Assembly: GCA_023421735.1 (NCBI GenBank)
Contig: JAEZSP010000020.1
Location: 1-64,000 of the forward strand
Length of the DNA: 64,000 nucleotides
Reading direction: 5' to 3'
Origin: Bacillota bacterium
GTDB taxonomy: Bacteria > Bacillota_A > Clostridia > Christensenellales > Aristaeellaceae
Part shown: positions 43,535 to 53,425 of the stretch, one piece after another
Layout of the letters: each line of letters begins with the position of its first letter
Position numbering within the stretch: position 1 is the first letter of the stretch
Program-made: the position numbers and the translations under genes
Notes under the pieces: model-generated
Seen by the model: only the letters and a program-made list of their open reading frames with translations
What the model was told of the DNA's origin: nothing
The model's database searches: none

Positions 43535-46500
43535 TTATCGTGACAAATAGTCTATCTCCCTTTCATCCTCCTGCTCCGGCTCACCGTCAAGCATTTCTGA
43601 ACTGCCTTTTTCCATGTTGAGCAATGCATCCAACTCAGCCAGCCGTGCGGCTTTTTCCGCCAGCTTCTGTTCCTGCGCAAATGGCTTATCGACCTCCAGC
43701 TTTCCCTCTTCCACCTGTCGCAGCAAATCCTCCAAGCCGCGTTTACATAGTTCCATTTTCTCTGGCAGCCCGGACAAACAATTATCTATCCTCGATATGT
43801 TTCCATATACATCGCTGCCTAAGATAATCGAATGGCTGAGTACGTTTTTAAGCGTTAACTGAAATGCCTTTGAAAACGTATCAAAGGACAATACCAGTGT
43901 GAAACCGCGATATTCTCCAATCGCTACAGGTTCTGGAGAGGTCTTAGCTTTGCACGCGTCCAGCAACGCTTTACCGGCGAACTCCTTTTCATCATACTGA
44001 ATACCGCCTATTGTCATGGGCGAAAACTTCTGACCATCCTCCATCGCAAACTCGTTTTGCCGGGCGATGTCCTGCTCATATCCTCGGATACGCTCTTCAG
44101 TCTGCCGTATCTGGGAAGGGAAGTACTTGTGCAGATTGTCCTCCATCGCGTACCGTTGGCTTAAGTGACTCGCCTTCAGTAGCTTCAGCCGTGCCACCTG
44201 AATATCGAGATCCATCTTCTCCTTGATATATGGGTTCCCGGTGGCCAAGGCTTTGACCTCGGCGTAGGAGAGCGCCGTTTCGTCAATGTCTTCGCAACTC
44301 CGAACTGGGCTCTTATTGGTCATGATCTGTGAGATGAACTTCTGCTTATTTTCGATGGTTTGCCACATATACGAATCAAAGGTATTCTCAGTGACATACC
44401 TGAAAACATACACCTGTTTGTTGTCGTTACCCTGCCGGATGATTCTGCCTTCACGTTGTTCGATATCCGATGGACGCCACGGCACATCCAGATGATGCTC
44501 AGCCACCAACCGCTTCTGCACATTCGTCCCCGCACCCATCTTGAAAGTGGAGCCCAGCAGGATACGGACGTTGCCCTTACGGACATTGGCAAATAGCTCG
44601 CTCTTTCGTATCTCCGTATTCGCGTCATGGATAAACGCGATCTCATCTTCCGGTACGCCCATTTCAATTAGTTTACGCTTGGTATCGTCGTACACGTTGA
44701 AACTGCCATCATAATGCGGCGTCGAAAGGTCACAAAACACTAACTGCGTCAGCCGTTTATCTCTGTTCTGTTCCCACAGACGGTAGATATTGTCCACACA
44801 GGCGCTGACCTTGCTGTCATCATCGTCCGGCAACAGCTCACTGATCAGGCGCTGATCCAGCGCCAGCTTGCGCCCATCGTTCGTGATTTTGAGCATATTG
44901 TCCTCGGTCGCGTCCACCATTCCATTGCGCACTTTCTCCGCGCGCTCGGCCAGCTCTGACACCATATTCCGCTGGTGCTCGCTCGGTTTGATCACCACGT
45001 TGTGATACTCCGCTTCCGGTACAGGCAGGTTCAGCATATCGGCAGTCTGGATATCGGCGACCATTTTGAACATACTGATCAGCTCCGGTAGATTATAAAA
45101 CCGAGCAAACCGTGTTTTTGCCCTGTAGCCCGTACCTTCGGGCGCAAGCTCAATGGCCGTTACCGTTTCGCCAAATGTCGATGCCCATGCGTCAAAGTGC
45201 TGCAAGCCTTGGCTACGCAGCGTCTGATACTGCAAATACCGTTGCATGGTGTAAAGCTCGGTCATGGAATTGCTGATGGGTGTACCCGTCGCGAACACCA
45301 CGCCGCGCCCGCCTGTCAACTCGTCAAGATACCGGCACTTCATAAACAGGTCGGAGGATTTCTGCGCCTCGGTCTGTGCAAGACCGGCCACGTTGCGCAT
45401 CTTGGTGATAAGGAACAGGTTCTTGAAGTTATGCGCTTCATCCACAAATAGACGATCCACGCCGAGTTCCTCGAACGTCACAACATCGTCCTTACGACTG
45501 GTATCGTTGAGCTTGTCCAGCTTGAGTTTGATGGCTTTTCTCGTCTTTTCCAGCTGCTTGATCGTAAACCGCTCCGCTTTGGCGGCTTTGGCGTCCGCAA
45601 TACCAAAAACGATCTCGTCGAGCTGTTCCTGAAGCGTGGCTTTTTGCCGCTCAATGGACATTGGTATTTTCTCAAACTGACTGTGGCCGATAATCACCGC
45701 GTCATAGTCGCCGGTGGCAATTCTGCCGCAGAATTTCCTGCGGTTGCGCTTTTCAAAATCCTTTCTGGTCGCAACCAAAATGTTTGCGCTGGGATAAAGC
45801 TGCAGGAACTCAGCCGACCATTGTTCGGTTAAATGATTAGGCACAACAAACAGGCTCTTACTGCACAACCCGAGGCGCTTGCTCTCCATTGCCGCAGCGA
45901 CCATTTCAAACGTCTTACCCGCGCCAACGACATGCCCTAGTAGCGTGTTACCACCATACAGAATATGTGCGATGGCGTTTACCTGATGCGGTCGCAGCGA
46001 GATCTCCGGGTTGATACCAGAGAATCTAAGGTGGCTTCCGTCATACTCGCGCGGTCGGATACTGTTAAACTTCTCGTTGTAGAGACAGACAAGCCGTTCG
46101 CGCCGGTTATGATCCTTCCATATCCACTCGCGGAACGCGTCCTTGATCTGTTGCTGCTTCTGCTGCGCAATCGTGGTTTCCTTCCGGTTCAGCACACGCA
46201 CCTCTTTGCCGTCCTCGTCGATCTTCTTATCGAATATTCGGACATCCTTGAGGTTGAGCGTCTGTTCGATGATCTGATAGGCGTTGATACGATCAGTCCC
46301 GTAGGTGACGTTGGCTAGCACGCCATCGTAATCGGCTTTCTTGCCTTCAACACTCCATGATGCGGTATAAGGGGAGTAGTGGACTTTAATTCGGCTTTCT
46401 GCATAGTAGCTTGGCTTTAAGAACTCGATTACAAACTGCTGAATGTCCTCCTGCGGTAACCATGTCGCACCCAACCGTACGTCGATTTCGCCTGCCGTCA

Positions 46501-49500
46501 AGTCCTGGGGTTGCACGGCTTCCAGCGCTGTAACGTTTGATTTCAATTTCAGCGCCTGCTCGTCAGGCAGAATACTCACAAGGTATCTGACCTGTTTCAG
46601 CTTTTGGCGCACATTGCCCGACAAATATTCATCCGCCGTGACAAGCGGGCACCGCTGCACTTGGAAAAAAGCCTTTGGTACCAATCCGGGCTCCACGTTG
46701 CCGACATCCCTGAAGATGACGCCTTGAAGCTCTGCTTCAATCTGTTCCTCGGACAGTCCCGTCAGACTCACCATGTACGGGAGATCCACGCAAGCCTTTT
46801 CCGCGAGGGATACCGCAAGCGCTTCGCTGGCCGTGTCCACCGAGGTCACAACCGTATGCGGCTTGATGGTGCGCTTGGTGAACATGTCCGCCTTGCGCTC
46901 CAACTCGCCGTTCTCGTCAATTACCTCAAGAGAGCAAAGCAGACAGTACGAACTGTCATCCGAGAACGCCATGTCGTTGGCGCGGCTGTTGATCAGGCCA
47001 TATTGCGCCGTAAAACCATCATACAATTTGTTCAAGTTCTGCTGCTCGCGCTGGATGGCTTCGTCTGGGTAACCCTCCAGCTGGTATTCGATAAGTCGGC
47101 GTGTGCAGTCGCGAAGTTCAATCATGCCCCGTATCCGATTTGCTGCCGTGATGGAAACCTCAATCTTGTTCATGCGCGAGTTCTCGCGGTAATAGACCTG
47201 CCCGTCCACCAGTGCAAAGCAAAAATTGCGCACGTTCGGGTCAGCGGGTATGGACTCTGTTTCGCTTTCCTCTAACTCATCTCGCTCGTAATCGGTCAGC
47301 TCCGCATGGATGTTTTCAATGGCGATTCTCAGTTGGTCGGCCAAATCAGCGCCTTCAAACGGTATGCAGGTGGTCTCGCTATGGTTGCCGTACATCATGT
47401 CATCGAACGCCATTGTCCCCAGCATCATGTCGGGGTTAGCCGCAAAATAGCTGTTGATGGGGATGCCGTCCTCGGTCTGGGTAAGATGCACCCAGTCCGG
47501 ATCGGTTTCGACGGGACGGTCGCGCTTCTGTAGGAATAAGATATCCGATGTGACCTGCGTTCCCGCGTTTGCGGTAAACGCGTTGTTGGGTAGCCTTATC
47601 GCGCCGATCAAATCTGCGCGCTGTGCAATGTATTTACGTACGGCGGGGTTGCGTTTGTCCAGCGTTCCTTTGCTCGTAATGAACGCAATAATGCCGCCCG
47701 GTCTGACCTTATCCAGCGTCTTGGCGAAGAAGTAATCATGAATCAGAAAGTGGTTTTTGTCGTATCTCTTATCCGCAATGCCGTAGGAACCGAACGGTAC
47801 ATTGCCGACGGCGAGATCAAAGAAGCTGTCCGGTAAATTCGCTTCCTCATATCCCTGCACAGCAATGCGGGCTGACTGGTATAACTGTTTGGCAATACGC
47901 CCTGTGATGCTGTCCAGTTCCACACCGTACAGCTTACTTTCGGCCATGCTCTCCGGCACAAGCCCGAAAAAGTTGCCGATGCCGCAGGCGGGTTCCAGCA
48001 CGTTGCCCGTCTTGAAGCCCATGTTTTCAATTGCCTGATAGATGGCTTTGATTACGATGGGAGAGGTGTAATGCGCATTCAGCGTAGACTCCCGCGCAAA
48101 GGTGTATTCATCCTCTGTCACCAGCTGCTTTAACTCAGCATACTCACTTGCCCATGAAGCGTTTTCAACATCGAAAGCCTGTGGGATTCCACCCCAGCCC
48201 ACATACCGAGAGAGGATTTCCTGCTCGGCAGGTGTGGCCATTCGGTTTTCTGCTTCTATGGCTTGTAAGGTGCGGATGGCGGCAATGTTGAATCCGTATT
48301 TTGTTTTCGCACCGCCGTGGCCTAGTTTGTCATCTGTGATACAAAAATTTTTCTTTTCTATACGTGGTTGGGTAAAGTCCAGAACGATGCTCTTCAGTTT
48401 GACTTCGGCAGACTGTTTCTCGGGCAGATCAGGTTCTTGATGCTCAAGCGCATATTGCACAAAGGCAATGCTTTCAGAACGGAAGATAGGGAAACCAACT
48501 GCGTCGGCAAAGGTTACGTCGCGCAGACTGACCTTATCCCACTTGGTATCCACGCTATCGATCACAAAGCGTCGTCCGTCAATTGTCAGATCTGTACCAA
48601 TCTCAAGTACATCTTTTTCCCCGGCTGGTTCTGTTTCCTCCACGACTTCACGCGCGACATTCTGTACAAAAAGGCCGTCGTTGAGCGGATTCTCGCGCAA
48701 TCGGAGGTCAAACTCTGCACGGGACATCTCTTTGGACAGCAGCGGAAACTTCTCGTCCTTTAAGGTGACAGTTTCATCGTTATATCCAATGACGGTATAT
48801 TTATTTGCGCCGATATTGACGGTATCGCCAAGTGCATACCGGTATTGAGTATCATGGCGCGTATCCGTCATTGTCTCTGCGGCTTCCCGTAGTTCGTTAC
48901 GAGTTTGTTGTTCCTCCTGAAAAACCGGCAGATGTGCTTTTTCCGAATCCGAGAGATAGCGGTCTGCAACGATCAAATCACCAATACGCTTTGCTACACT
49001 GCTCCACGTCAACAGGACTTCAGAATCGGGGCTAAGCAACGAACCTCTGGTGAGCTTGATGCCCTTACCGTCGTGGTTTTCCCAGCTATGATCGGCATCT
49101 TTTAGCGCGTGGCTGTGCCCGCCAATGCCATATTCCTGACGGAGAAACGTCACTTTGTCCTGCAGTGAGCGTGGCTCCATAAAGTACTGATAGATTCGGT
49201 ATTTACCGTCTGCAACACCGCTACCTCTTGTCAGCATTTCGTCGATATCGGCCTGTGAAATAGAAAAGGCAGAGGTTTTTTCTGCCTCTGCCTGCTCGAT
49301 TGCTTCAATCTGTACTTCTTTTGTAGGGAATAGTGCTAGCTGTAGATGAAGCTCTGAAGCACCGCTTCCTCCGCCTGGAGCTTGATCATGTTCATGAGCC
49401 CCGCCCATTTCATCGGGTCCTCGGCTTTCAGCGCCTCCGTGACGCCCTGCTCCTGTGCCATTTGCGCCATAGCCGCCTTCACCTGTTCCCGCGCTGTCTG

Positions 49501-50512
49501 ATCGGTCTCCGCCAAGTGGCCGTCCAGCTTCTCGGACAGCAACATTCCCGCGTATGTTCCTTTCCTGTGGTTCTTGAGGAACGACTTCCTCAGCATCCCG
49601 TATTTGCCGATGGAGCGCGTCTCCGATTCGCCCAGCGTCAGGTCGGGTATCAGGTAGTCTCCCTGCTGCGTGTATGTAATTTCCATGCTCTCCGCTCCTT
49701 TCGTTTTCATCTTTGCTTATATTCTCCTTTATGTGCTCCGGCTTTGCAAGCCTGTCGCGCTCCTGCCTCTCGATGCTCTTGATGGTGCGCTCAATCTGAC
49801 GCAGTACCATCTCCGATATATCGCTGGCCGCGCCGCCCAACTGCATGACCGTATCGAAGGTATTGAAGTTGAAAATATCTTTGAACAAGTCCTCGGGTAA
49901 TGTTTTTATATCCAGCCCCAACCGGCTGTATACCATGTAGGAAACGCTGTCAGTCAGCGCCTCTCTGAATATAACGTCTGCACTCAGCTCATCCAGATCG
50001 CCCAGATAACTGCCGTCTTGAATTTTAAAAAGTTCGGTAATGTAATCCGCCATATTATCCTGAATAGCGTTACGAATAATATCTCTAAGTTGATTTTCAA
50101 GACCAATGGTCGTTTCATCCGTATCGCCGAATTGATGGGACAATTCCTCTATCACCTGCACCTGATACACTTTTTTCATCTGCCATAGTTGGAACGGCGC
50201 ATGCTCCAAGCTGTGCGTATCCGACACGTCGAAGACATGTCTTAGCGTCATTCTACCCGAGCTGTCATCGATGAGGGCGATTCCCTTCGCACCCCGGTTA
50301 ACCCAGCGGCGCATATGCTTGTTCCAGAACTCAATGGAAGCGCAGGCAGCGGCGTCTGGGCGCTGGGCGTAGATGAGGATTTGTTCCTCAAATGGATACT
50401 TATATAGGCGGGCTGCGGTTTTCAGGAAATCTGCCCATGCACGAGGATTGTCCGTTATCCGATTAACTGTCTGCTCAATAAGTTCGAATATTCTTTGCTG
50501 CTTGGTTGCCAA
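43535..50512 (-). CDS. LtrC-like giant methyltransferase-helicase
   Basis: 2325 residues from a TTG with AAGGAG 9 bases upstream. Residues 1-100 are an ArdC-like ssDNA-binding domain. Residues 275-392 are low-complexity Gly/Arg/Glu-rich and coincide with a TnpV gene in another frame. An N6-adenine methyltransferase domain is at about 830-1000 (LEPACGIGNFFG and VGNVPFGSYG, the NPPY-type motif). An SNF2-type helicase follows: HVVGAGKTFEM near 1529, LFVDEAHNFKN near 1687, FATGTPISNSMTE, and a C-lobe with EGRIIRQGN. The last 300 residues are helical. Such proteins are standard in large Firmicutes ICEs and probably prepare or protect element DNA. Confidence 0.92.
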   Translation of the reverse strand: MATKQQRIFELIEQTVNRITDNPRAWADFLKTAARLYKYPFEEQILIYAQRPDAAACASIEFWNKHMRRWVNRGAKGIALIDDSSGRMTLRHVFDVSDTHSLEHAPFQLWQMKKVYQVQVIEELSHQFGDTDETTIGLENQLRDIIRNAIQDNMADYITELFKIQDGSYLGDLDELSADVIFREALTDSVSYMVYSRLGLDIKTLPEDLFKDIFNFNTFDTVMQLGGAASDISEMVLRQIERTIKSIERQERDRLAKPEHIKENISKDENERSGEHGNYIHAAGRLPDTRPDAGRIGDALHRQIRDAEEVVPQEPQERNIRGNVAVREAGRPLGGDRSDSAGTGEGGYGANGTGAGRHGGAESRGPDEMGGAHEHDQAPGGGSGASELHLQLALFPTKEVQIEAIEQAEAEKTSAFSISQADIDEMLTRGSGVADGKYRIYQYFMEPRSLQDKVTFLRQEYGIGGHSHALKDADHSWENHDGKGIKLTRGSLLSPDSEVLLTWSSVAKRIGDLIVADRYLSDSEKAHLPVFQEEQQTRNELREAAETMTDTRHDTQYRYALGDTVNIGANKYTVIGYNDETVTLKDEKFPLLSKEMSRAEFDLRLRENPLNDGLFVQNVAREVVEETEPAGEKDVLEIGTDLTIDGRRFVIDSVDTKWDKVSLRDVTFADAVGFPIFRSESIAFVQYALEHQEPDLPEKQSAEVKLKSIVLDFTQPRIEKKNFCITDDKLGHGGAKTKYGFNIAAIRTLQAIEAENRMATPAEQEILSRYVGWGGIPQAFDVENASWASEYAELKQLVTEDEYTFARESTLNAHYTSPIVIKAIYQAIENMGFKTGNVLEPACGIGNFFGLVPESMAESKLYGVELDSITGRIAKQLYQSARIAVQGYEEANLPDSFFDLAVGNVPFGSYGIADKRYDKNHFLIHDYFFAKTLDKVRPGGIIAFITSKGTLDKRNPAVRKYIAQRADLIGAIRLPNNAFTANAGTQVTSDILFLQKRDRPVETDPDWVHLTQTEDGIPINSYFAANPDMMLGTMAFDDMMYGNHSETTCIPFEGADLADQLRIAIENIHAELTDYERDELEESETESIPADPNVRNFCFALVDGQVYYRENSRMNKIEVSITAANRIRGMIELRDCTRRLIEYQLEGYPDEAIQREQQNLNKLYDGFTAQYGLINSRANDMAFSDDSSYCLLCSLEVIDENGELERKADMFTKRTIKPHTVVTSVDTASEALAVSLAEKACVDLPYMVSLTGLSEEQIEAELQGVIFRDVGNVEPGLVPKAFFQVQRCPLVTADEYLSGNVRQKLKQVRYLVSILPDEQALKLKSNVTALEAVQPQDLTAGEIDVRLGATWLPQEDIQQFVIEFLKPSYYAESRIKVHYSPYTASWSVEGKKADYDGVLANVTYGTDRINAYQIIEQTLNLKDVRIFDKKIDEDGKEVRVLNRKETTIAQQKQQQIKDAFREWIWKDHNRRERLVCLYNEKFNSIRPREYDGSHLRFSGINPEISLRPHQVNAIAHILYGGNTLLGHVVGAGKTFEMVAAAMESKRLGLCSKSLFVVPNHLTEQWSAEFLQLYPSANILVATRKDFEKRNRRKFCGRIATGDYDAVIIGHSQFEKIPMSIERQKATLQEQLDEIVFGIADAKAAKAERFTIKQLEKTRKAIKLKLDKLNDTSRKDDVVTFEELGVDRLFVDEAHNFKNLFLITKMRNVAGLAQTEAQKSSDLFMKCRYLDELTGGRGVVFATGTPISNSMTELYTMQRYLQYQTLRSQGLQHFDAWASTFGETVTAIELAPEGTGYRAKTRFARFYNLPELISMFKMVADIQTADMLNLPVPEAEYHNVVIKPSEHQRNMVSELAERAEKVRNGMVDATEDNMLKITNDGRKLALDQRLISELLPDDDDSKVSACVDNIYRLWEQNRDKRLTQLVFCDLSTPHYDGSFNVYDDTKRKLIEMGVPEDEIAFIHDANTEIRKSELFANVRKGNVRILLGSTFKMGAGTNVQKRLVAEHHLDVPWRPSDIEQREGRIIRQGNDNKQVYVFRYVTENTFDSYMWQTIENKQKFISQIMTNKSPVRSCEDIDETALSYAEVKALATGNPYIKEKMDLDIQVARLKLLKASHLSQRYAMEDNLHKYFPSQIRQTEERIRGYEQDIARQNEFAMEDGQKFSPMTIGGIQYDEKEFAGKALLDACKAKTSPEPVAIGEYRGFTLVLSFDTFSKAFQLTLKNVLSHSIILGSDVYGNISRIDNCLSGLPEKMELCKRGLEDLLRQVEEGKLEVDKPFAQEQKLAEKAARLAELDALLNMEKGSSEMLDGEPEQEDEREIDYLSR
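49336..49686 (-). CDS. tnpV: TnpV-family protein nested in the giant gene
   Basis: 116 residues from the ATG at 49686, preceded by AAAGGAGCGGAG. The frame is shifted relative to the giant gene on the same strand. The sequence is well behaved as protein: EITYTQQGDYLIPDL, YGMLRKSFLKNHRKGTYAGM, LxEKLDGHLAETDQTAREQV and a helical C-terminus, which match the TnpV family as I remember it. The giant protein is low-complexity over exactly this part, as expected if TnpV sets the codon choice. The function of TnpV is not known; it is associated with mobile elements. Confidence 0.75.
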   Translation of the reverse strand: MEITYTQQGDYLIPDLTLGESETRSIGKYGMLRKSFLKNHRKGTYAGMLLSEKLDGHLAETDQTAREQVKAAMAQMAQEQGVTEALKAEDPMKWAGLMNMIKLQAEEAVLQSFIYS

Positions 50513-50542
50513 ATCGTTATGCTCCTTTCAGAAAAATGGGTA

Positions 50543-50568
50543 TAAAAAAGACGGCTTGTGTGCCGTCT
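50543..50568 (-). terminator. Terminator upstream of the giant gene
   Basis: On the minus strand AGACGGC (50568-50562) pairs with GCCGTCT (50555-50549), loop 6, then TTTTT. It stops transcripts from the HEPN/SEC-C cargo gene before the giant gene. Confidence 0.75.
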
Positions 50569-50693
50569 AGGTAATTAGTTAATTACATGGATTTTTGGAC
50601 TGTTCTCAAATTAGCGAGATTCGCTAGTTATAAACGCTAAGTGAAATTCGCATTTTTTATAAAAAGCAGGAGGATTCCCATAAGTTTCTTGCT

Positions 50694-52358
50694 TTATTTC
50701 CCACAACATTTTTTATATTTTAATCCACTACCACATGTGCAAGGGTCATTTCTACCTGTTTTTACAACTTGCCTTGTAATGTATTTTCCCTGTCTCCAAG
50801 CAATATATGTATTTTCTATTTTTTCATGATGAAAAGAGTTCCAAAGTCCTTTTGGCAAGCCACCATCTTCCAAAGAAGTAATTCCGTCAATATTGTAGTC
50901 AACAAAGCATACAAAATTTTCATTGTTGGGATAAAGCCCTTTGCTCTTTCGCTCATCATTTTTATAAACATTAATGTATATGGAATCAGCAGCCACATCA
51001 CCATATTTGTGATACATGGTAGGTGATGGGGGATTTTTTACTGTTTTTAACCATTCAACAGCTTGATTCACAATTGTTAAGATTTCTTGTTTTTCAGTTA
51101 TTTCACCAATATACAGAGCTGCTCTTAATCGTTTGCGGTGCTCATTACTTGCCTCTTGCACGTTGTTGATTTTAAAAGTTTTGGAGTTGTAGTTAGGAAA
51201 GCAAAAGTATTTGATTTCGTTTAAATCAACTTCTTCGGTTGATGGCTCAAATATAACAACGTCTTGTCTTTCGATGGCTTCGGATAGAACAACATCAAAA
51301 GATTTTGTCCAGTTGGTCATGTCCAAGACTTCTTGATTTATGTATCGCACCCAACCATTCATCATCCGTGGGTTACTGAAGTTAAACATATATTGCTCAT
51401 AATCGTCATGCTTATCAAACACCATAATAGAAAGCAATGAAGCAATTTGAGCAATGTATGTGCGGTCAGTATTCTCTATTTCAATTTCAACATTTAACTG
51501 CTTTAAATTACCTGTATCACTTATACTTTGGCAGCAAATTCCGGGGAAACTAAAACGCATAGCAAGAAGAGCAAAGGATACGTACTCTTTCTTCGACTCA
51601 TCAATTTTCAATAATACCATGTGATTATTTATAAACACTGCGAGTGATAGGAGTACGGCACTAACCGAATCATATGTAGCATCAATTATTTTATCAAATT
51701 CGTATGTATCCATTTCTTTACATTTCAAAATATTATTTTCTACGTAGAAGAAGCATATCTGATCACTGGGAGTCTTTTTCATTAACATCTTGCCATGATT
51801 AATAGCATTTCTTAGATTGACATCAACGTTTTTTACAATCTCGCTGTAACCGTTTGAATTTATTACGTTGATTAATTGACCAAGCGTGTTTTGCGTAGAA
51901 TAGTCTTTTCCAACTCCTTTTCCTGTTAAGGTAGCTATAACTCTTAAAAAATTGGATAAACAACTTTCTAACAAGGCTGTGTAAGTAGGCAATCTGTACA
52001 GTCTTGTTTTTATTTCTTGCGTAAGGTTGAAATTTCTTAAGTCTAAAATAACATCAGATAATTGGCAATACGAGTTGTAGCCCATTAGAAAATAACTAAA
52101 GATGGATTCATCAATTTCAAGCTGATCTTCATAGCTCTGAAAAAGTGATTCGAGTAATGAAGATGTTTGATTATAAACATCTTCATTCCAATAAGAACAA
52201 GGATCAGTATAGAGTATTTTATGAAAAATGAATTGAAATTCTTTACTGATCTTTGTCACAGAAGGGTCAATATGTTTTTGAACTTCTTTTAGTAATGTCG
52301 CAGTGTCAAACTGGCCATAATATTTTGATTTACAATACGAAATGGTATTTATAATCAT
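50694..52358 (-). CDS. HEPN-like protein with C-terminal SEC-C motif
   Basis: 554 residues. The C-terminal 20 residues are a full SEC-C zinc motif (GRNDPCTCGSGLKYKKCCGK). The N-terminal 200 residues are all helix with LRNAINHGKM, an Rx4H motif (Arg183, His188) typical of HEPN RNases. The middle part has no recognised domain. HEPN-containing proteins often act as RNA-cutting effectors in toxin-antitoxin or abortive infection systems, so a single-gene defence protein is plausible. It is visibly AT-richer than its neighbours and sits alone between two backbone genes, so it looks like an inserted cargo gene. Confidence 0.6.
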   Translation of the reverse strand: MIINTISYCKSKYYGQFDTATLLKEVQKHIDPSVTKISKEFQFIFHKILYTDPCSYWNEDVYNQTSSLLESLFQSYEDQLEIDESIFSYFLMGYNSYCQLSDVILDLRNFNLTQEIKTRLYRLPTYTALLESCLSNFLRVIATLTGKGVGKDYSTQNTLGQLINVINSNGYSEIVKNVDVNLRNAINHGKMLMKKTPSDQICFFYVENNILKCKEMDTYEFDKIIDATYDSVSAVLLSLAVFINNHMVLLKIDESKKEYVSFALLAMRFSFPGICCQSISDTGNLKQLNVEIEIENTDRTYIAQIASLLSIMVFDKHDDYEQYMFNFSNPRMMNGWVRYINQEVLDMTNWTKSFDVVLSEAIERQDVVIFEPSTEEVDLNEIKYFCFPNYNSKTFKINNVQEASNEHRKRLRAALYIGEITEKQEILTIVNQAVEWLKTVKNPPSPTMYHKYGDVAADSIYINVYKNDERKSKGLYPNNENFVCFVDYNIDGITSLEDGGLPKGLWNSFHHEKIENTYIAWRQGKYITRQVVKTGRNDPCTCGSGLKYKKCCGK

Positions 52359-52476
52359 TACCCCCTTTATGAAATACGTGGGTATTAGGGTTCAACTTCA
52401 CATAAATTATAGAATCATGATTTCATCGCAGATTATTATTTCGACAAATATATCCAATATTCCTTGATAGAATAGT

Positions 52477-52508
52477 GCGACAGAGACAGAAAGCTCTGCC
52501 TCTATCGC
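52477..52508. repeat. Imperfect hairpin between cargo and backbone genes
   Basis: GCGACAGAG...CTCTATCGC with an inner ACAG/CTGC-type arm, loop about 6 bases, no T-run. It lies in the 190-base gap upstream of the HEPN-like gene. Confidence 0.4.
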
Positions 52509-52548
52509 ATTGACAATATTGATTCCGTCACATAATATAATCGACTCC

Positions 52549-52809
52549 TCACTTTATCCTGTATCGATTTGAAAGCCTGCCTCCATCATCTGAAAATCGG
52601 GGAGCAATATCAATCATGTCCATGCGCTTTAGTCGTTGAAGGCTTTTTCTCGTTGCAGAGTGCGAAAGACCGATATTTTTTCCTAGCTGCTTCACTGATA
52701 TGGCGATATTATGCCCATTTGATTTGTCCAGTAGATAGAAATATATGAGCTTTGCGGCTGGGGGAACAGTTAGCCCCGCACATAACTTGTATCTTGCCAA
52801 GTCGTTCAT
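52549..52809 (-). CDS. Winged-helix DNA-binding protein
   Basis: 86 residues from the ATG at 52809 with AAGGAGGAG upstream. It is a single helix-turn-helix domain: AAKLIYFYLLDKSNGHNIAI, then KQLGKNIGLSHSATRKSLQRL and a wing (IAPRFSDDGGRLSNRYRI). This is the GntR/replication-initiator-like winged helix that occurs in plasmid and ICE replication or control genes. It follows the DUF protein by 10 bases in one unit. Confidence 0.75.
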   Translation of the reverse strand: MNDLARYKLCAGLTVPPAAKLIYFYLLDKSNGHNIAISVKQLGKNIGLSHSATRKSLQRLKRMDMIDIAPRFSDDGGRLSNRYRIK

Positions 52810-52819
52810 TTTCTCCTCC

Positions 52820-53305
52820 TTACCTTTCTGGCTGGTCTTTTTTCTTCTTTGGGGATAGCGGCGTTCTATCACCATCACCTTTTTCTTGAATCCTTTGCTT
52901 CACATTGTTGTAGCAGTAAATATAGAAGTTGTAGTCTCCCTGATGGGGAAAGCAACGGATGTAAAATTGATATTGTCCGGACTGAGTACGAAAGCCGTAT
53001 ACTTTCAAATCCCATGAGCTATTAATCCTAGCCTCCGGGCGGCTATTGCAGTAAGCCAACATGCTGCCCCGATCCTTCAAAAGTCCCTGCTCCCGAAGTT
53101 CTCTAACAAACACATCAAACGCATCCCTGAAATCCTGCGTTTTCAGCTCGCTCAAATGATCCCACCAGGTCGTCCAAAATTCCTTGCCGCTTTGCCCAAA
53201 GTCGCCCCGGAGATGGCCGATGCAGCCAAACTCCTTGTCTCTTTCTTCGTTTGAGTAGAACAGCAAGCTTTCATCTGGAGTTGCAGCGCTGATTTCAAAA
53301 ACCAT
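52820..53305 (-). CDS. Hypothetical ICE backbone protein
   Basis: 161 residues from the ATG at 53305 (AAAGGTAAAGGTG upstream). Soluble, with several aromatic residues (FYSNEERDKEFGCIGHLRGD, EFWTTWWDHL, YQFYIRCFPHQGDYNFYIY). It ends in a Lys/Pro-rich tail. The opening GHLRGDFG is typical of a family of unknown function seen near LtrC-like genes, but I cannot name it. It is separated from the pilus genes by a hairpin. Confidence 0.65.
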   Translation of the reverse strand: MVFEISAATPDESLLFYSNEERDKEFGCIGHLRGDFGQSGKEFWTTWWDHLSELKTQDFRDAFDVFVRELREQGLLKDRGSMLAYCNSRPEARINSSWDLKVYGFRTQSGQYQFYIRCFPHQGDYNFYIYCYNNVKQRIQEKGDGDRTPLSPKKKKDQPER

Positions 53306-53391
53306 TTTGTCACCTTTACCTTTCCGGCTCATTCCGTGTTTTGTTCTGCAGTTTCTCACAAGCCTATTTCAATTCTTTCTTAGATAAAGAA

Positions 53392-53414
53392 GGGACGGGC
53401 GCGCCGCCCCTTTG
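53392..53414 (-). terminator. Probable terminator of the pilus operon
   Basis: On the minus strand AAGGGGCGG (53414-53406) pairs with CCGTCCCTT (53400-53392) with one wobble or mismatch, 5-base loop, then CTTTAT. It follows the last small gene of the pilus operon. Confidence 0.5.
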
Positions 53415-53425
53415 CCGATCCATGT

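Noticed and set aside
37978..50622. Shared AATTAGCGAGATT at 37978-37990 and near 50609-50622
   Set aside because: One copy lies inside the maturase coding sequence and the order relative to the 19-base motif differs, so chance similarity is likely.
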